Shown: one piece after another, positions 36,578 to 45,534 of the stretch
Layout: each line of letters starts with the position of its first letter
Numbering within the stretch: the stretch's first letter is position 1
Assembly: GCF_023151555.2 (NCBI RefSeq)
Contig: NZ_CP100425.1
Coordinates: 868,001 to 932,000, forward strand
Direction: 5' to 3'
Length of the DNA stretch: 64,000 bases
DNA from: Photobacterium sp. CCB-ST2H9
GTDB taxonomy: Bacteria > Pseudomonadota > Gammaproteobacteria > Enterobacterales > Vibrionaceae
Position numbers and translations under genes: made by a program
Notes under the pieces: model-generated
The model's database searches: none
What the model saw: only the letters and a program-made list of their open reading frames with translations
Told to the model about the DNA's origin: nothing

Positions 36578-37890
36578 CCCTGACACAACGTCTGGCGGGT
36601 TACCAAACACAATCACTGGCCTGCAGGCCTGTCGCCTCCGGGCGGCTGGTCCGAGTGGTCGGTCTGACCCTGGAAGCCATTGGCTGCCGTGCTCCGGTCG
36701 GCAGTGTCTGCCAGGTCGAAGCCATTCAGGGCAACATTGAAGCTGAAGTCGTCGGCTTTAGTGGTGAGACCCTTTTTCTGATGCCGAGTGAACAGCTGAC
36801 GGGCGTGATGCCTGGGGCCAAGGTGACGCCGCTGATGCATGATGGCGGCTTGCCGGTCGGTCCTGAACTGCTGGGCCGGGTGATTGACGGAATGGGCAAT
36901 CCGCTGGACGGCAAAGGCCGGCTCTATACCGCCTCACGCGCTTCTCTGAATGCTGAGCCGATTAACCCCCTCGCACGTAAACCGATTCATGACCCCCTCG
37001 ATGTCGGCCTTAAGGCCATTAATGGCCTGCTAACGGTTGGTAAAGGTCAGCGGATTGGTCTGTTTGCCGGTTCCGGCGTCGGTAAGTCCGTGACGCTGGG
37101 CATGATGACCCGGGGCACGACAGCACAGGTGGTTGTCGTGGGACTGATCGGTGAGCGTGGGCGCGAAGTGAAAGAATTTATCGATGAGATCCTGGGCGAA
37201 GAAGGCCGTCAGCGAGCTGTCGTTGTTGCAGCACCGGCCGATGCCTCCCCACTGATGCGCTTGAAAGGCTGCCAGACCGCACTGACGGTTGCGGAATATT
37301 TCCGCGATCAGGGGCTGGACGTGCTGCTGTTAATGGATTCTCTGACCCGCTTTGCACAGGCACAGCGGGAAATTGCATTGTCGATTGGCGAACCGCCAGC
37401 GACCAAAGGTTACCCGCCTTCTGTTTTTGCCAAGTTACCGGCATTGGTGGAGCGTGCGGGAAATGGCGGTGAAGATCAGGGTTCTATCACGGCCTTCTTC
37501 ACCGTTCTGACGGAAGGAGACGACCTTCAGGATCCGATAGCGGATGCCTCAAGGGCCATTCTCGATGGCCACATTGTCTTGTCGCGTGAGATGGCGGACG
37601 CCGGTCACTATCCGGCGATCGATGTGGAACGTTCTGTCAGCCGGGTGATGCCCGCCATTGTCAGTGAAGAGCAGATGCTGATGTCGAAAGCTGTCCGTCA
37701 GATTTTGTCTATCTGCCGTAAGAATCAGGAACTGGTTGCGATCGGGGCTTATAAACCCGGCACCGATCCGGCCATTGACCAGGCGTTCACGCTGAAACCC
37801 AGGTTGGATGCATATCTGCAGCAAGGAATGAAAGAATCGGTTCCTTACGAGATGTGCGTCAATATGCTGCGTTCCACGCTGGGGGCCTGA
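36574..37890 (+). CDS. fliI: Flagellar export ATPase FliI
   Basis: 438 residues, F1-beta-like hexameric ATPase. Walker A is AGSGVGKS (about residues 165-172); '[41 protein letters not shown]' is the Walker B/catalytic region. It loads export substrates at the FlhA/FlhB gate. It is coupled to fliH upstream and followed by fliJ, giving the complete ATPase complex in order. Confidence 0.97.
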   Translation: MTLTQRLAGYQTQSLACRPVASGRLVRVVGLTLEAIGCRAPVGSVCQVEAIQGNIEAEVVGFSGETLFLMPSEQLTGVMPGAKVTPLMHDGGLPVGPELLGRVIDGMGNPLDGKGRLYTASRASLNAEPINPLARKPIHDPLDVGLKAINGLLTVGKGQRIGLFAGSGVGKSVTLGMMTRGTTAQVVVVGLIGERGREVKEFIDEILGEEGRQRAVVVAAPADASPLMRLKGCQTALTVAEYFRDQGLDVLLLMDSLTRFAQAQREIALSIGEPPATKGYPPSVFAKLPALVERAGNGGEDQGSITAFFTVLTEGDDLQDPIADASRAILDGHIVLSREMADAGHYPAIDVERSVSRVMPAIVSEEQMLMSKAVRQILSICRKNQELVAIGAYKPGTDPAIDQAFTLKPRLDAYLQQGMKESVPYEMCVNMLRSTLGA

Positions 37891-37929
37891 AGATGATAAT
37901 CGCGGGTCAGAAAGCAGCGGGAGGCTGTC

Positions 37930-38370
37930 ATGTCTGAACGGGCGCTGGTACTTATTCTTGAACAGGCGAAAGAAAAAGAACACAACGCTTTTCTGGCGCT
38001 GGAACAGGCGAAACGCGACCTGGACAGTTTTTATCTGCAGCGGGAACAGATTGAAAAATATCGTTTTGACTATTGCCGGCAGCTGACGGAGCGGGGGCAG
38101 AACGGTCTGACCGCCAGCCAGTTCAGTCATCTGCATAAGTTTCTGGGGCAGCTGGATGAAACGCTGGCCCAGCAAGCCGCGGCGGGCAGAGAATTTGAAC
38201 GCCAGGTTGAGCAGTGTGCAGAGATCTGGCAGGAAACCCGGAAAGATAAAAAGTCCGTGGAATGGCTGCTGGAGAAAAAAGAAGCGGAACGTGAACTGCG
38301 CCTGGCACGTCAGGAGCAGAAACTGATGGATGAGTTTGCGACCTTGCAGTCTGCCCGACGAGCCCGCTGA
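37930..38370 (+). CDS. fliJ: Flagellar export stalk protein FliJ
   Basis: 146 residues, a two-helix coiled coil rich in Glu, Gln and Lys ('LVLILEQAKEKEHNAFLALEQAKRDLDSFYLQREQIEKYRFDYCRQL'). FliJ is the gamma-like stalk of the FliI hexamer and links to FlhA. Length is as usual. Last gene of the fliE unit; no clear terminator follows before the fliK promoter. Confidence 0.93.
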   Translation: MSERALVLILEQAKEKEHNAFLALEQAKRDLDSFYLQREQIEKYRFDYCRQLTERGQNGLTASQFSHLHKFLGQLDETLAQQAAAGREFERQVEQCAEIWQETRKDKKSVEWLLEKKEAERELRLARQEQKLMDEFATLQSARRAR

Positions 38371-38385
38371 GCGGTTTTTATAAGA

Positions 38386-38401
38386 TGGTTCGTTTTTTGC
38401 A
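38386..38401 (+). promoter_or_regulatory. Sigma54 promoter of the fliK operon
   Basis: TGGTTC-N5-TTGCA with a perfect -12 box, 15 bases after the fliJ stop. The start near 38413 gives a leader of about 45 bases. It fits a FlrC-controlled fliKLMNOPQR-flhB unit as in V. cholerae. Confidence 0.78.
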
Positions 38402-38458
38402 TGTCTCCCTTTAGCGCGACGACTTGGAACGTCAAATAATTGTCAAAGTAAGGTGGGT

Positions 38459-39913
38459 ATGAAACCGTCCAGTAGCATTTCTGTCGATTTTGGTTCGTCC
38501 GGAACCGCTCTCCGCCCGGGGAAGACGGCTCGGCCTGACAGCCGTGAAGAGCAGAGCCCGCCGGGTTTTTCATCCAGTCTTGAGTCAGCGGTTCGCCCTG
38601 ACAGAAAGGCTGAGAGTGGGCGTCAAAAAATTGAATCTTCTTCTGCCAAAACTTCGAATACCCGTAAACAGCCTGTCAGTGAATCTCAGGTTGAGGGCGG
38701 CAAGCGGCAGGAAAAAGCAGGTGGGACCACCGGCAAAGAAAAAATGAAGTCCTCAGACGAGTCGAAAGGCTCGGATGAGCACGACGAAACCGCCTCTGAA
38801 GGCAATGAGAATCAAATTCGAGCGGATGCGGAAGCGCTCCTCGACAGGCTGAATGCATCCAGTCAGCAATTGCAAACGGCAAAGGATGGCAAAGATTTGC
38901 CACCGGAGGCGGAATCCCTTGAAGGGGAAGAGACTGCGGCGGCATTACTGGCTGACGGAGCTGCCTTACAGTCAGCGCAAACCGGTGCGAAGGCCACTGA
39001 AGCCAGCGAGGCCGAAATGGGTCCTGAAGCTGATGTGTTGACGGCTGGCCGTCAGGGGAAACTGGCACAGATGCTGGCAGCACAGGAAAAGACGCAGACC
39101 GATCCGAAAACGAAAACATCTGACAGTGCCGTTTTTGCCGGTGTTCAGACATCAGCTCCGCTGGAGACTGCCAGTGCCGACAGTAAAGCGCAACCAGAGT
39201 GGCTGAATGAAGCCATTGCCCGGCTGACGGCTTCGAAAGGCGGTGAAGCGGGGATGTCTGACGGCGGCAGTGCCGGAAATCCCCAGAGCAACGGGAATCC
39301 CGGGTTGGCAGCGGGCATGAATGCCGCACTGGCTGATGCCGGACTCCAGCTGGACGCTGCTCAGACAGATTCGCAATCTGCAGCAACTGGCGCAGTCTCC
39401 GGACAGCATCAATCGTTACAGACCATGGCTGCCGGCCTGCAGCGCGCAGATACGGCACAGGCTCAGCAACCGCCATTGCCTCTGCAGCGTGACATGGCCG
39501 GGGAGCAACTGGCTGAACGTGTTCAGATGCTGATGAGCAAGAATCTCAAGCAGGTGGATATCCGCCTGGACCCGCCTGAACTGGGCCGTTTGCAGATTAA
39601 ACTGCACATTAACAATGATCAGGCGTCGGTTCAGTTCAATGTCGGGAATGCGCAGACCCGGGAACTGGTCGAGCATGCGATGCCGAGGCTGCGCGAATTG
39701 CTGCAGCAGCAGGGGCTTCAACTGGCACAGAGCAGTGTTCATCAGGACAGCGGTCAGCAACTGGCAGGCCAGCATACCGGCGGTCAGCAGCAGGGTGAGG
39801 CCGGTTCTTCACGCGGCGGGCAAAGTGGTCAGCTTCAGTCCGATGAAGACGTCGGCAATGCGGTTGCCATGACGGTCAGTGAACAACGCGACGGGATTGA
39901 TTACTATGCCTGA
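38459..39913 (+). CDS. fliK: Hook-length control protein FliK
   Basis: 484 residues. The first 330 are low-complexity, rich in Ser, Glu, Ala, Gly and Gln, as in the ruler part of FliK. Residues about 345-420 form the substrate-switch domain ('QMLMSKNLKQVDIRLDPPELGRLQIKLHINNDQASVQFNVGNAQTRELVEHAMPRLRELLQQQGLQL'). A Gln/Gly-rich tail follows. FliK measures the hook and acts on FlhB to switch export from hook to filament proteins. ATG 38459 is used; a GTG two codons upstream overlaps the ribosome site. Confidence 0.95.
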   Translation: MKPSSSISVDFGSSGTALRPGKTARPDSREEQSPPGFSSSLESAVRPDRKAESGRQKIESSSAKTSNTRKQPVSESQVEGGKRQEKAGGTTGKEKMKSSDESKGSDEHDETASEGNENQIRADAEALLDRLNASSQQLQTAKDGKDLPPEAESLEGEETAAALLADGAALQSAQTGAKATEASEAEMGPEADVLTAGRQGKLAQMLAAQEKTQTDPKTKTSDSAVFAGVQTSAPLETASADSKAQPEWLNEAIARLTASKGGEAGMSDGGSAGNPQSNGNPGLAAGMNAALADAGLQLDAAQTDSQSAATGAVSGQHQSLQTMAAGLQRADTAQAQQPPLPLQRDMAGEQLAERVQMLMSKNLKQVDIRLDPPELGRLQIKLHINNDQASVQFNVGNAQTRELVEHAMPRLRELLQQQGLQLAQSSVHQDSGQQLAGQHTGGQQQGEAGSSRGGQSGQLQSDEDVGNAVAMTVSEQRDGIDYYA

Positions 39914-39972
39914 GCCTGAAAAGGTTCAGGTCAGAGCATCACAGAAACAATTTACCTTTAGGTCACGGAATT

Positions 39973-40464
39973 ATGGCTGAAGAAGCGACAACAACTACAA
40001 ACAGCAAAAAGCGCCTTATTTTATTATTACTGGCTTTGATTCCCGTGCTTCTGGGCGGTGGGGCTGCATGGTATTTTCTGTCGGGCGATTCGTCGTCAGC
40101 CGATACGGCCAGTGCTGATATCGCCAAGGCCGCCGGAAAACCCGAGCCTGCTTATTACGTGATTTTGCCGCACCCCTTCATTTTTAATGTCATGGGGGAT
40201 ACCCAGCAGCGTCTGGTCCAGGTCAAGGTTCAACTGATGGTGCGGGGAGACGACAATGATACCCTGGCCCGCCAGCACATTCCGTTGGTTGAGAGCACGC
40301 TGCTTCAATCTTTCGGAGCCGCCAGTGTTGAGCAGCTGCGTTCGCCAAGCGGTCGTCTTGAACTGCGTCAGCAGGCGCTGCAATCTGTACAGTCAGCACT
40401 GGTGAAAGTGTCTGGCAATCCTGTCGTCGAGCAGGTTCTGTTTACCGGCTTCGTAATGCAATAG
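39973..40464 (+). CDS. fliL: Flagellar basal-body protein FliL
   Basis: 163 residues with one membrane segment near the N-terminus (residues about 13-35, 'KRLILLLLALIPVLLGGGAAWYFL'), then a periplasmic domain ('YYVILPHPFIFNVMGDTQQRLVQVKVQLMVRG') of the FliL/stomatin-like type. FliL surrounds the stator units and supports torque at high load. Overlap-free, eight bases before fliM. Confidence 0.95.
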   Translation: MAEEATTTTNSKKRLILLLLALIPVLLGGGAAWYFLSGDSSSADTASADIAKAAGKPEPAYYVILPHPFIFNVMGDTQQRLVQVKVQLMVRGDDNDTLARQHIPLVESTLLQSFGAASVEQLRSPSGRLELRQQALQSVQSALVKVSGNPVVEQVLFTGFVMQ

Positions 40465-40471
40465 GTTTCTT

Positions 40472-41518
40472 GTGACTGATTTACTTACCCAAGACGAAAT
40501 TGATGCGCTGCTGCACGGCGTCGATGATGTAGACGATGATCAACCCAAACAACAGGATGGTCCTGGGGTTATCTCATTCGACTTTTCATCTCAGGACCGC
40601 ATTGTCCGCGGCCGGATGCCAACGCTTGAGCTGATCAACGAGCGCTTTGCCCGTCATATGCGGATCAGCCTGTTCAACATGTTGCGCAAGACCGCAGAAG
40701 TTTCAATTAATGGCGTACAGATGCTGAAGTTCGGTGAATACCAGAACACGCTGTACGTACCGACCAGCCTGAACATGGTGCGTTTTCGTCCGCTGAAAGG
40801 CACCGCATTGATTACCATGGAAGCCCGGCTGGTGTTTATTCTGGTGGAAAACTTCTTCGGTGGTGATGGCCGGTTCCATGCCAAGATTGAAGGCCGTGAG
40901 TTCACGCCGACCGAGCGCCGTATCGTTCAGATGCTGCTCAAGCTGGTTTTTGAAGACTATCGTGAGGCCTGGTCACCGGTCATGGGAGTGGAGTTTGAAT
41001 ATCTCGACTCCGAAGTGAACCCGACGATGGCAAACATTGTCAGCCCGACCGAAGTGATTGTGGTCAGTTCCTTCCACATTGAAATTGATGGCGGCGGCGG
41101 TGATTTCCACGTCGTAATGCCGTATTCCATGGTGGAGCCTATCCGCGAACTGCTCGATGCCGGTGTCCAGAGTGACAAGATGGATACCGACGTTCGCTGG
41201 AGCAAAGCACTGCGCGATGAGGTGATGGACGTCGAGATCAATCTGCGTGCAAAACTGCTGGATATTGACCTGACTCTGCGTGATCTGATGGAGCTGCGCA
41301 GCGGCGATGTGATCCCGGTGGAAATGCCTGAATCGGCCACGCTCTTTGTGGAGGATCTGCCGACTTACCGCGGTAAAATGGGCAAATCCGGCGATCATGT
41401 CGCAATGAAGATAACAGAAAAACTAAAGCGGCCCGATACGGTGAAGACAGACTTGGCATTCCTGGATGGGGATGAACTGAGCCCGACATTCTCCGTCACA
41501 GACCCGATTGACGATTAA
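40472..41518 (+). CDS. fliM: Flagellar switch protein FliM
   Basis: 348 residues. The N-terminal CheY-P binding peptide is 'LLTQDEIDALLHGVD'. The middle CheC-like domain contains 'LKGTALITMEARLVFILVENFFGGDGRF', and the C-terminal part is the SpoA-type domain shared with FliN ('LRAKLLDIDLTLRDLMELRSGDVIPVEMPE'). FliM forms the C ring and reverses the motor when CheY-P binds. GTG start at 40472. Confidence 0.97.
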   Translation: MTDLLTQDEIDALLHGVDDVDDDQPKQQDGPGVISFDFSSQDRIVRGRMPTLELINERFARHMRISLFNMLRKTAEVSINGVQMLKFGEYQNTLYVPTSLNMVRFRPLKGTALITMEARLVFILVENFFGGDGRFHAKIEGREFTPTERRIVQMLLKLVFEDYREAWSPVMGVEFEYLDSEVNPTMANIVSPTEVIVVSSFHIEIDGGGGDFHVVMPYSMVEPIRELLDAGVQSDKMDTDVRWSKALRDEVMDVEINLRAKLLDIDLTLRDLMELRSGDVIPVEMPESATLFVEDLPTYRGKMGKSGDHVAMKITEKLKRPDTVKTDLAFLDGDELSPTFSVTDPIDD

Positions 41519-41530
41519 TACAGGTGATTT

Positions 41531-41923
41531 ATGTCAGAAAAAGATCAACATGTTGCTGACGACTGGGCCTCTGCCCTCGCGGAACAGACCAGCGACGGCA
41601 CGATTGAAACAGCACCGCTGGAAGAACTGAAAGACGAGAGTACGCCGATTTCAGATGATGAGCGTCGTCGTCTGGATACCATCATGGACATTCCGGTCAC
41701 CATTTCGATGGAAGTGGGCCGGACGAAGATCAGTATCCGTAACCTGCTGCAGCTTAACCAGGGTTCGGTGGTTGAGCTGGACCGTGTGGCTGGTGAATCA
41801 CTGGATGTACTGGTGAACGGCACGCTGATCGCGCATGGTGAAGTGGTCGTGGTCAACGACAAGTTCGGTATTCGTCTGACCGATGTGATCAGCCAGACTG
41901 AACGTATTAAGAAGCTGCGGTAA
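41531..41923 (+). CDS. fliN: Flagellar switch protein FliN
   Basis: 130 residues. An acidic N-terminal tail precedes the SpoA domain: 'LDTIMDIPVTISMEVGRTKISIRNLLQLNQGSVVELDRVAGESLDVLVNGTLIAHGEVVVVNDKFGIRLTDV'. It forms the base of the C ring and is the docking site for FliH/FliI. Confidence 0.97.
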   Translation: MSEKDQHVADDWASALAEQTSDGTIETAPLEELKDESTPISDDERRRLDTIMDIPVTISMEVGRTKISIRNLLQLNQGSVVELDRVAGESLDVLVNGTLIAHGEVVVVNDKFGIRLTDVISQTERIKKLR

Positions 41924-41929
41924 TCGGGC

Positions 41930-42319
41930 ATGACGGGAAAGAAAATCATGCTGGCCGCAGTGCTGGCTTTCTCCGGGCTGCCTGCTTTTGCCGCGGCACC
42001 AGAAATTGATATGGGCGCGACATTTGGGTCGCTGCTGCTGGTTCTGGTGCTGATTGTTTTTCTGGCCTGGCTGCTGCGCCGGATGAAACTGCCCGGGGTG
42101 ACCGGGGGCGATAATGGCCTGCAGGTGATTCGTCAGGTGGTTGTCGGCCAGCGTGAGCGGATTGTGCTGGTTCAGGTCGGTGATGAACAACTATTGATTG
42201 GCGTCACGCCTCAGAACATTTCTATGCTGACCAAACTGGATCAGCCGCTGCCTGTCGAAACACGCACTGGCAACGGTGAGTTCGCTCAGCAACTCAGTAA
42301 GCTGTTGAAAAAACAATGA
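41930..42319 (+). CDS. fliO: Flagellar export membrane protein FliO
   Basis: 129 residues. A signal-like N-terminus ([16 protein letters not shown]) is followed by one membrane segment (residues about 33-48, '[18 protein letters not shown]') and a small cytoplasmic domain ('[37 protein letters not shown]'). FliO assists assembly of the FliP ring. The stop overlaps the fliP start (ATGATG). Confidence 0.93.
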   Translation: MTGKKIMLAAVLAFSGLPAFAAAPEIDMGATFGSLLLVLVLIVFLAWLLRRMKLPGVTGGDNGLQVIRQVVVGQRERIVLVQVGDEQLLIGVTPQNISMLTKLDQPLPVETRTGNGEFAQQLSKLLKKQ

Positions 42320-43170
42320 TGCACCGACTGAAATTACTGCCATGGATCGCGGGACTGCTGTGTCTGCTGATGTCCGGGCTGGCCCTGGCACAAAGTGAAG
42401 AGAGCGGCCTCGGTAATGTCGCCGGCAACAGTGTGACTGTCAGTGAAATGAAAAGTGACAAAGGTGCCGCGACTCTGATGACCACCAAGGGTGGCGGCGG
42501 GATCCCGGCATTTTCTGTTTCGGTGAACCCCGACGGCACTGAAGACTACTCGGTGACGTTGCAGATTCTGGCGCTGATGACAGCGCTGGGTTTCCTGCCG
42601 GCCATTGTCATTCTGATGACCTCATTCACCCGGATTGTGGTGGTGATGTCGATTCTCCGTCAGGCGCTGGGCTTACAGCAGACGCCATCGAACCAGGTGA
42701 TCATCGGGATTGCCCTGTTCATGACTTTCTTCGTGATGTCGCCGGTGCTGGATGAAATCAACACCAAGGCCGTTCAGCCCTATATCAATGAAGAAATGTC
42801 TGCCCGGGAGGCGCTGAACGTCGCACAGGTACCGCTGCGCCAGTTTATGCTCAAGCAAACGCGGGTGAAGGATCTGGAAACCTTCGTCAACATGTCTGGT
42901 TCGACGGCAACCGATCCGCAGGAAGTGCCGATGACCGTGCTGATCCCGGCTTTCATTACATCTGAGCTGAAAACCGCTTTCCAGATTGGTTTTATGCTCT
43001 TCCTGCCGTTTCTGATTATTGACCTGGTGGTGGCCTCAGTGCTGATGGCAATGGGGATGATGATGCTGTCGCCGATGATTGTCTCCCTGCCGTTTAAGCT
43101 TATGCTGTTTGTGCTGGTGGATGGCTGGAATCTGATCCTGTCGACGCTGGCCGGCAGTTTTGGCACCTGA
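42316..43170 (+). CDS. fliP: Flagellar export gate protein FliP
   Basis: 284 residues. A signal peptide ([18 protein letters not shown]) is cleaved, then four membrane segments with '[56 protein letters not shown]', the FliP signature. Five FliP subunits form the core of the export gate. A second ATG at 42319 is an equal candidate start; no ribosome site decides. Confidence 0.96.
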   Translation: MMHRLKLLPWIAGLLCLLMSGLALAQSEESGLGNVAGNSVTVSEMKSDKGAATLMTTKGGGGIPAFSVSVNPDGTEDYSVTLQILALMTALGFLPAIVILMTSFTRIVVVMSILRQALGLQQTPSNQVIIGIALFMTFFVMSPVLDEINTKAVQPYINEEMSAREALNVAQVPLRQFMLKQTRVKDLETFVNMSGSTATDPQEVPMTVLIPAFITSELKTAFQIGFMLFLPFLIIDLVVASVLMAMGMMMLSPMIVSLPFKLMLFVLVDGWNLILSTLAGSFGT

Positions 43171-43192
43171 AGACTGAAGCAGGAGACGCACA

Positions 43193-43462
43193 ATGACGCC
43201 GGAATCCTTTGTTGAAATCTTTCAGGAAGCCCTCTATATGGTCTTGCTGATGGTTGCGCTGATCGTCGTACCTGGCTTGCTGATTGGTCTGATCGTTGCC
43301 ATTTTTCAGGCGGCGACGTCGATTAACGAACAGACGCTGAGTTTCTTACCGCGTCTGGTCGTGACGCTGGTCGCGCTGATGCTCTTTGGTCATATGATGA
43401 CCCGGATGCTGATGGATTATTTCTATCGCATCATTGAGCAGATCCCGCAGATTCTTTACTGA
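43193..43462 (+). CDS. fliQ: Flagellar export gate protein FliQ
   Basis: 89 residues, two membrane hairpin segments ('ALYMVLLMVALIVVPGLLIGLIVAIFQAATSINEQTLSFLPRLVVTLVALMLFGHMMTRML'), the standard FliQ pattern and length. Four copies join the FliP/FliR core. Ribosome site AGGAGA. Confidence 0.97.
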   Translation: MTPESFVEIFQEALYMVLLMVALIVVPGLLIGLIVAIFQAATSINEQTLSFLPRLVVTLVALMLFGHMMTRMLMDYFYRIIEQIPQILY

Positions 43463-43469
43463 GCCGGCC

Positions 43470-44252
43470 ATGCATTATCCTGCAGAGATTATTCTTGAAT
43501 GGCTGGCCAACTACTTCTGGCCGCTGACCCGGATCGGCGCCATGATGATGAGCATGACGTTCTTCGGTGCCCGTTTTGTCTCGATGCGGATTCGGCTTTA
43601 CCTGTCTCTGGCTGTCACCTTTGCGGTGATGCCTGTCCTGCCGGCTGTGCCGGATACCATTCCGTTACTGTCATTTCAGGGATTCCTGACCACGGCTCAA
43701 CAGGTGGTGATTGGCGTGGCGATGGGGCTGGTGACTCAGTTTGTGACCCAGACTTTTGTGTTGCTGGGCCAGATACTGGGGATGCAGTCGAGTCTGGGTT
43801 TTGCCTCCATGGTGGACCCGGCAAACGGCCAAAATACGCCGGTGCTGGGCCAGTTTTATATGATGCTGGCCATCATGCTCTTTCTGGCAACAGATGGTCA
43901 TCTGGCGATGCTGAATCTGGTGGTGCTCAGTTTTACCACGCTGCCGGTGGGAACCTCCATGCTGCAAGCGGTTGATTACCAGCTGCTGGCGGGCTGGTTT
44001 GGTCTGATGTTTAAAGCCGGACTGACCATGTCGCTGGCCGGGATTATTGCGCTGCTGACTGTCAATCTGTCATTCGGCGTCATGACCCGGGCCGCGCCGC
44101 AGCTGAACATTTTCTCGCTGGGATTCTCGTTCGCCCTGTTACTGGGCTTATTTATCAGCTGGTATCTGCTGGTCGGGATTCTGGCGCAGTATGAAGATCA
44201 CTGGCAGCTGGGCACAGAGCAAATCTGCAGCCTGATCCGGCTGGATTGCTGA
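43470..44252 (+). CDS. fliR: Flagellar export gate protein FliR
   Basis: 260 residues with about six membrane segments. 'WPLTRIGAMMMSMTFFGARFVSMRIRLYLSLAVTFAVMPVLP' and 'GQILGMQSSLGFASMVDPANGQNTPVLGQFYMMLAIMLFLATDGH' are characteristic. It closes the FliP5-Q4-R1 gate. The frame is open back to 43434, but ATG 43470 (MHYPAEIILEW), just after the fliQ stop, gives the conserved N-terminus. Confidence 0.95.
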   Translation: MHYPAEIILEWLANYFWPLTRIGAMMMSMTFFGARFVSMRIRLYLSLAVTFAVMPVLPAVPDTIPLLSFQGFLTTAQQVVIGVAMGLVTQFVTQTFVLLGQILGMQSSLGFASMVDPANGQNTPVLGQFYMMLAIMLFLATDGHLAMLNLVVLSFTTLPVGTSMLQAVDYQLLAGWFGLMFKAGLTMSLAGIIALLTVNLSFGVMTRAAPQLNIFSLGFSFALLLGLFISWYLLVGILAQYEDHWQLGTEQICSLIRLDC

Positions 44253-44272
44253 GATAAAAGGGAGAGGCACTG

Positions 44273-45403
44273 GTGGCTGATTCAGACGGTCAGGAACGTA
44301 CAGAACAGGCAACCCCCCGAAGGTTGCAGCAGGCGCGGGAAAAGGGTCAGGTACCGCGCTCAAGAGAACTGGCGTCCGTCGCAGTCCTGGTTTCAGGCGC
44401 TGTGGGTCTGATGTGGTTTGGCGAAATGCTGGCGACTGCGATGAGCGAAGTCATGCGTAAGCTGTTTACCCTCAGTCGTGAAGAAGTGTTCGATTTCACC
44501 AAGCTGCTTTCGCTGACCGGAGATGTCATTCTGCACATGCTCTGGCCGTTGCTGCTGGTGCTGTTGTTTCTTTTTGTCGCAGCTCTGATTGGTGCTTCAG
44601 CCCTGGGCGGAATCACTTTTTCCGCTGAAGCCGCGCGCCCCAAGTTTTCCCGGATGAACCCGCTCAGCGGCTTGAAACGCATGATGGGCAAGCAAAGTGC
44701 GGTCGAACTGGTGAAGTCAATACTGAAGGTCAGCCTTGTCGCCGGTGTCGCTTACTTCCTGATGTACAGCAGCCTGGAAGGTTTCTTTCAGCTTAGTATC
44801 GAAACTTATCCGGGGAATATCTTCCACGCTCTGACGATTTTGCTGAGATTTGTCCTGCTGATCTGTTGTTCGCTGCTGGTGGTGGTGGCGATCGATGTAC
44901 CGTTTCAGATCTGGCAGCATAACGAACAGCTGAAGATGACCAAGCAGGAAGTCAAAGACGAGTACAAAGATGTGGAAGGTAAGCCGGAAGTCAAAGGGCG
45001 CATCCGGATGCTGCAGCGCGAAATGGCACAGCGGCGGATGATGGCTGAAGTTCCGAAAGCGGATGTCGTGATTACCAACCCGGAACACTTTTCCGTGGCG
45101 TTACGCTACGATCCGAAGCTTGACCGGGCACCTGTGGTGGTTGCGAAGGGCACGGATCATATGGCAATGAAAATTCGTGAAATTGCCAACGAATACCAGA
45201 TTGATATCGTGCCTGCGCCACCGCTGGCACGTTCGTTATATCACAGCACAGAGCTGGAGCAGCAAATCCCGGATGGGTTGTTTGCGGCCGTGGCGCAGGT
45301 GCTGGCTTATGTCTTCCAGCTGAAACAGTACCGTCGTGGTCATGGAAAGCGTCCGAAACTTTCCCCTGTGGCGATGGATATTCCGTCTGAGTTACGGCAC
45401 TAA
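44273..45403 (+). CDS. flhB: Flagellar export switch protein FlhB
   Basis: 376 residues. The N-terminus 'DGQERTEQATPRRLQQAREKGQVPRSREL' is the FlhB signature; four membrane segments follow (residues about 33-210), then a cytoplasmic domain. The self-cleavage site usually written NPTH is NPEH here (residues 269-272), in 'VVITNPEHFSVALRYD'; Asn and Pro, the residues of the cleaved bond, are kept. FlhB changes export specificity after a signal from FliK. GTG start 44273. Last gene of the fliK unit. Confidence 0.96.
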   Translation: MADSDGQERTEQATPRRLQQAREKGQVPRSRELASVAVLVSGAVGLMWFGEMLATAMSEVMRKLFTLSREEVFDFTKLLSLTGDVILHMLWPLLLVLLFLFVAALIGASALGGITFSAEAARPKFSRMNPLSGLKRMMGKQSAVELVKSILKVSLVAGVAYFLMYSSLEGFFQLSIETYPGNIFHALTILLRFVLLICCSLLVVVAIDVPFQIWQHNEQLKMTKQEVKDEYKDVEGKPEVKGRIRMLQREMAQRRMMAEVPKADVVITNPEHFSVALRYDPKLDRAPVVVAKGTDHMAMKIREIANEYQIDIVPAPPLARSLYHSTELEQQIPDGLFAAVAQVLAYVFQLKQYRRGHGKRPKLSPVAMDIPSELRH

Positions 45404-45442
45404 AAAGTTTTGGCTGCAGGTCAAAAAATTGACTTCCCGAAG

Positions 45443-45458
45443 CGGTATAAAATTTGCT
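45443..45458 (+). promoter_or_regulatory. Sigma54-like promoter of flhA
   Basis: CGGTAT-N5-TTGCT keeps GG-N10-GC and a consensus -12 box; the -24 box has three changes. Start near 45470, leader about 65 bases. It fits the expected FlrA control of flhA-flhF-flhG-fliA. The rest of the 131-base gap has no better promoter. Confidence 0.5.
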
Positions 45459-45534
45459 TTATGCGAAGCTTAGCCTGTTCAGTTACACAAAGGTTGTAAC
45501 TGGCAATTACTTGATTCCAACCCAGTAAGAATGC

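Noticed and set aside
38676..39476. Open frame of 266 codons on the minus strand
   Set aside because: Antisense to the low-complexity part of fliK, where stop codons are rare by composition.
45429..45451. TTGACT and TATAAA before flhA as a sigma70 promoter
   Set aside because: The spacer is only 11 bases, too short for sigma70.
45511..45526. TGGCAATTACTTGATT before flhA as a sigma54 site
   Set aside because: The -12 box lacks GC at the required distance; the site at 45443-45458 fits better.
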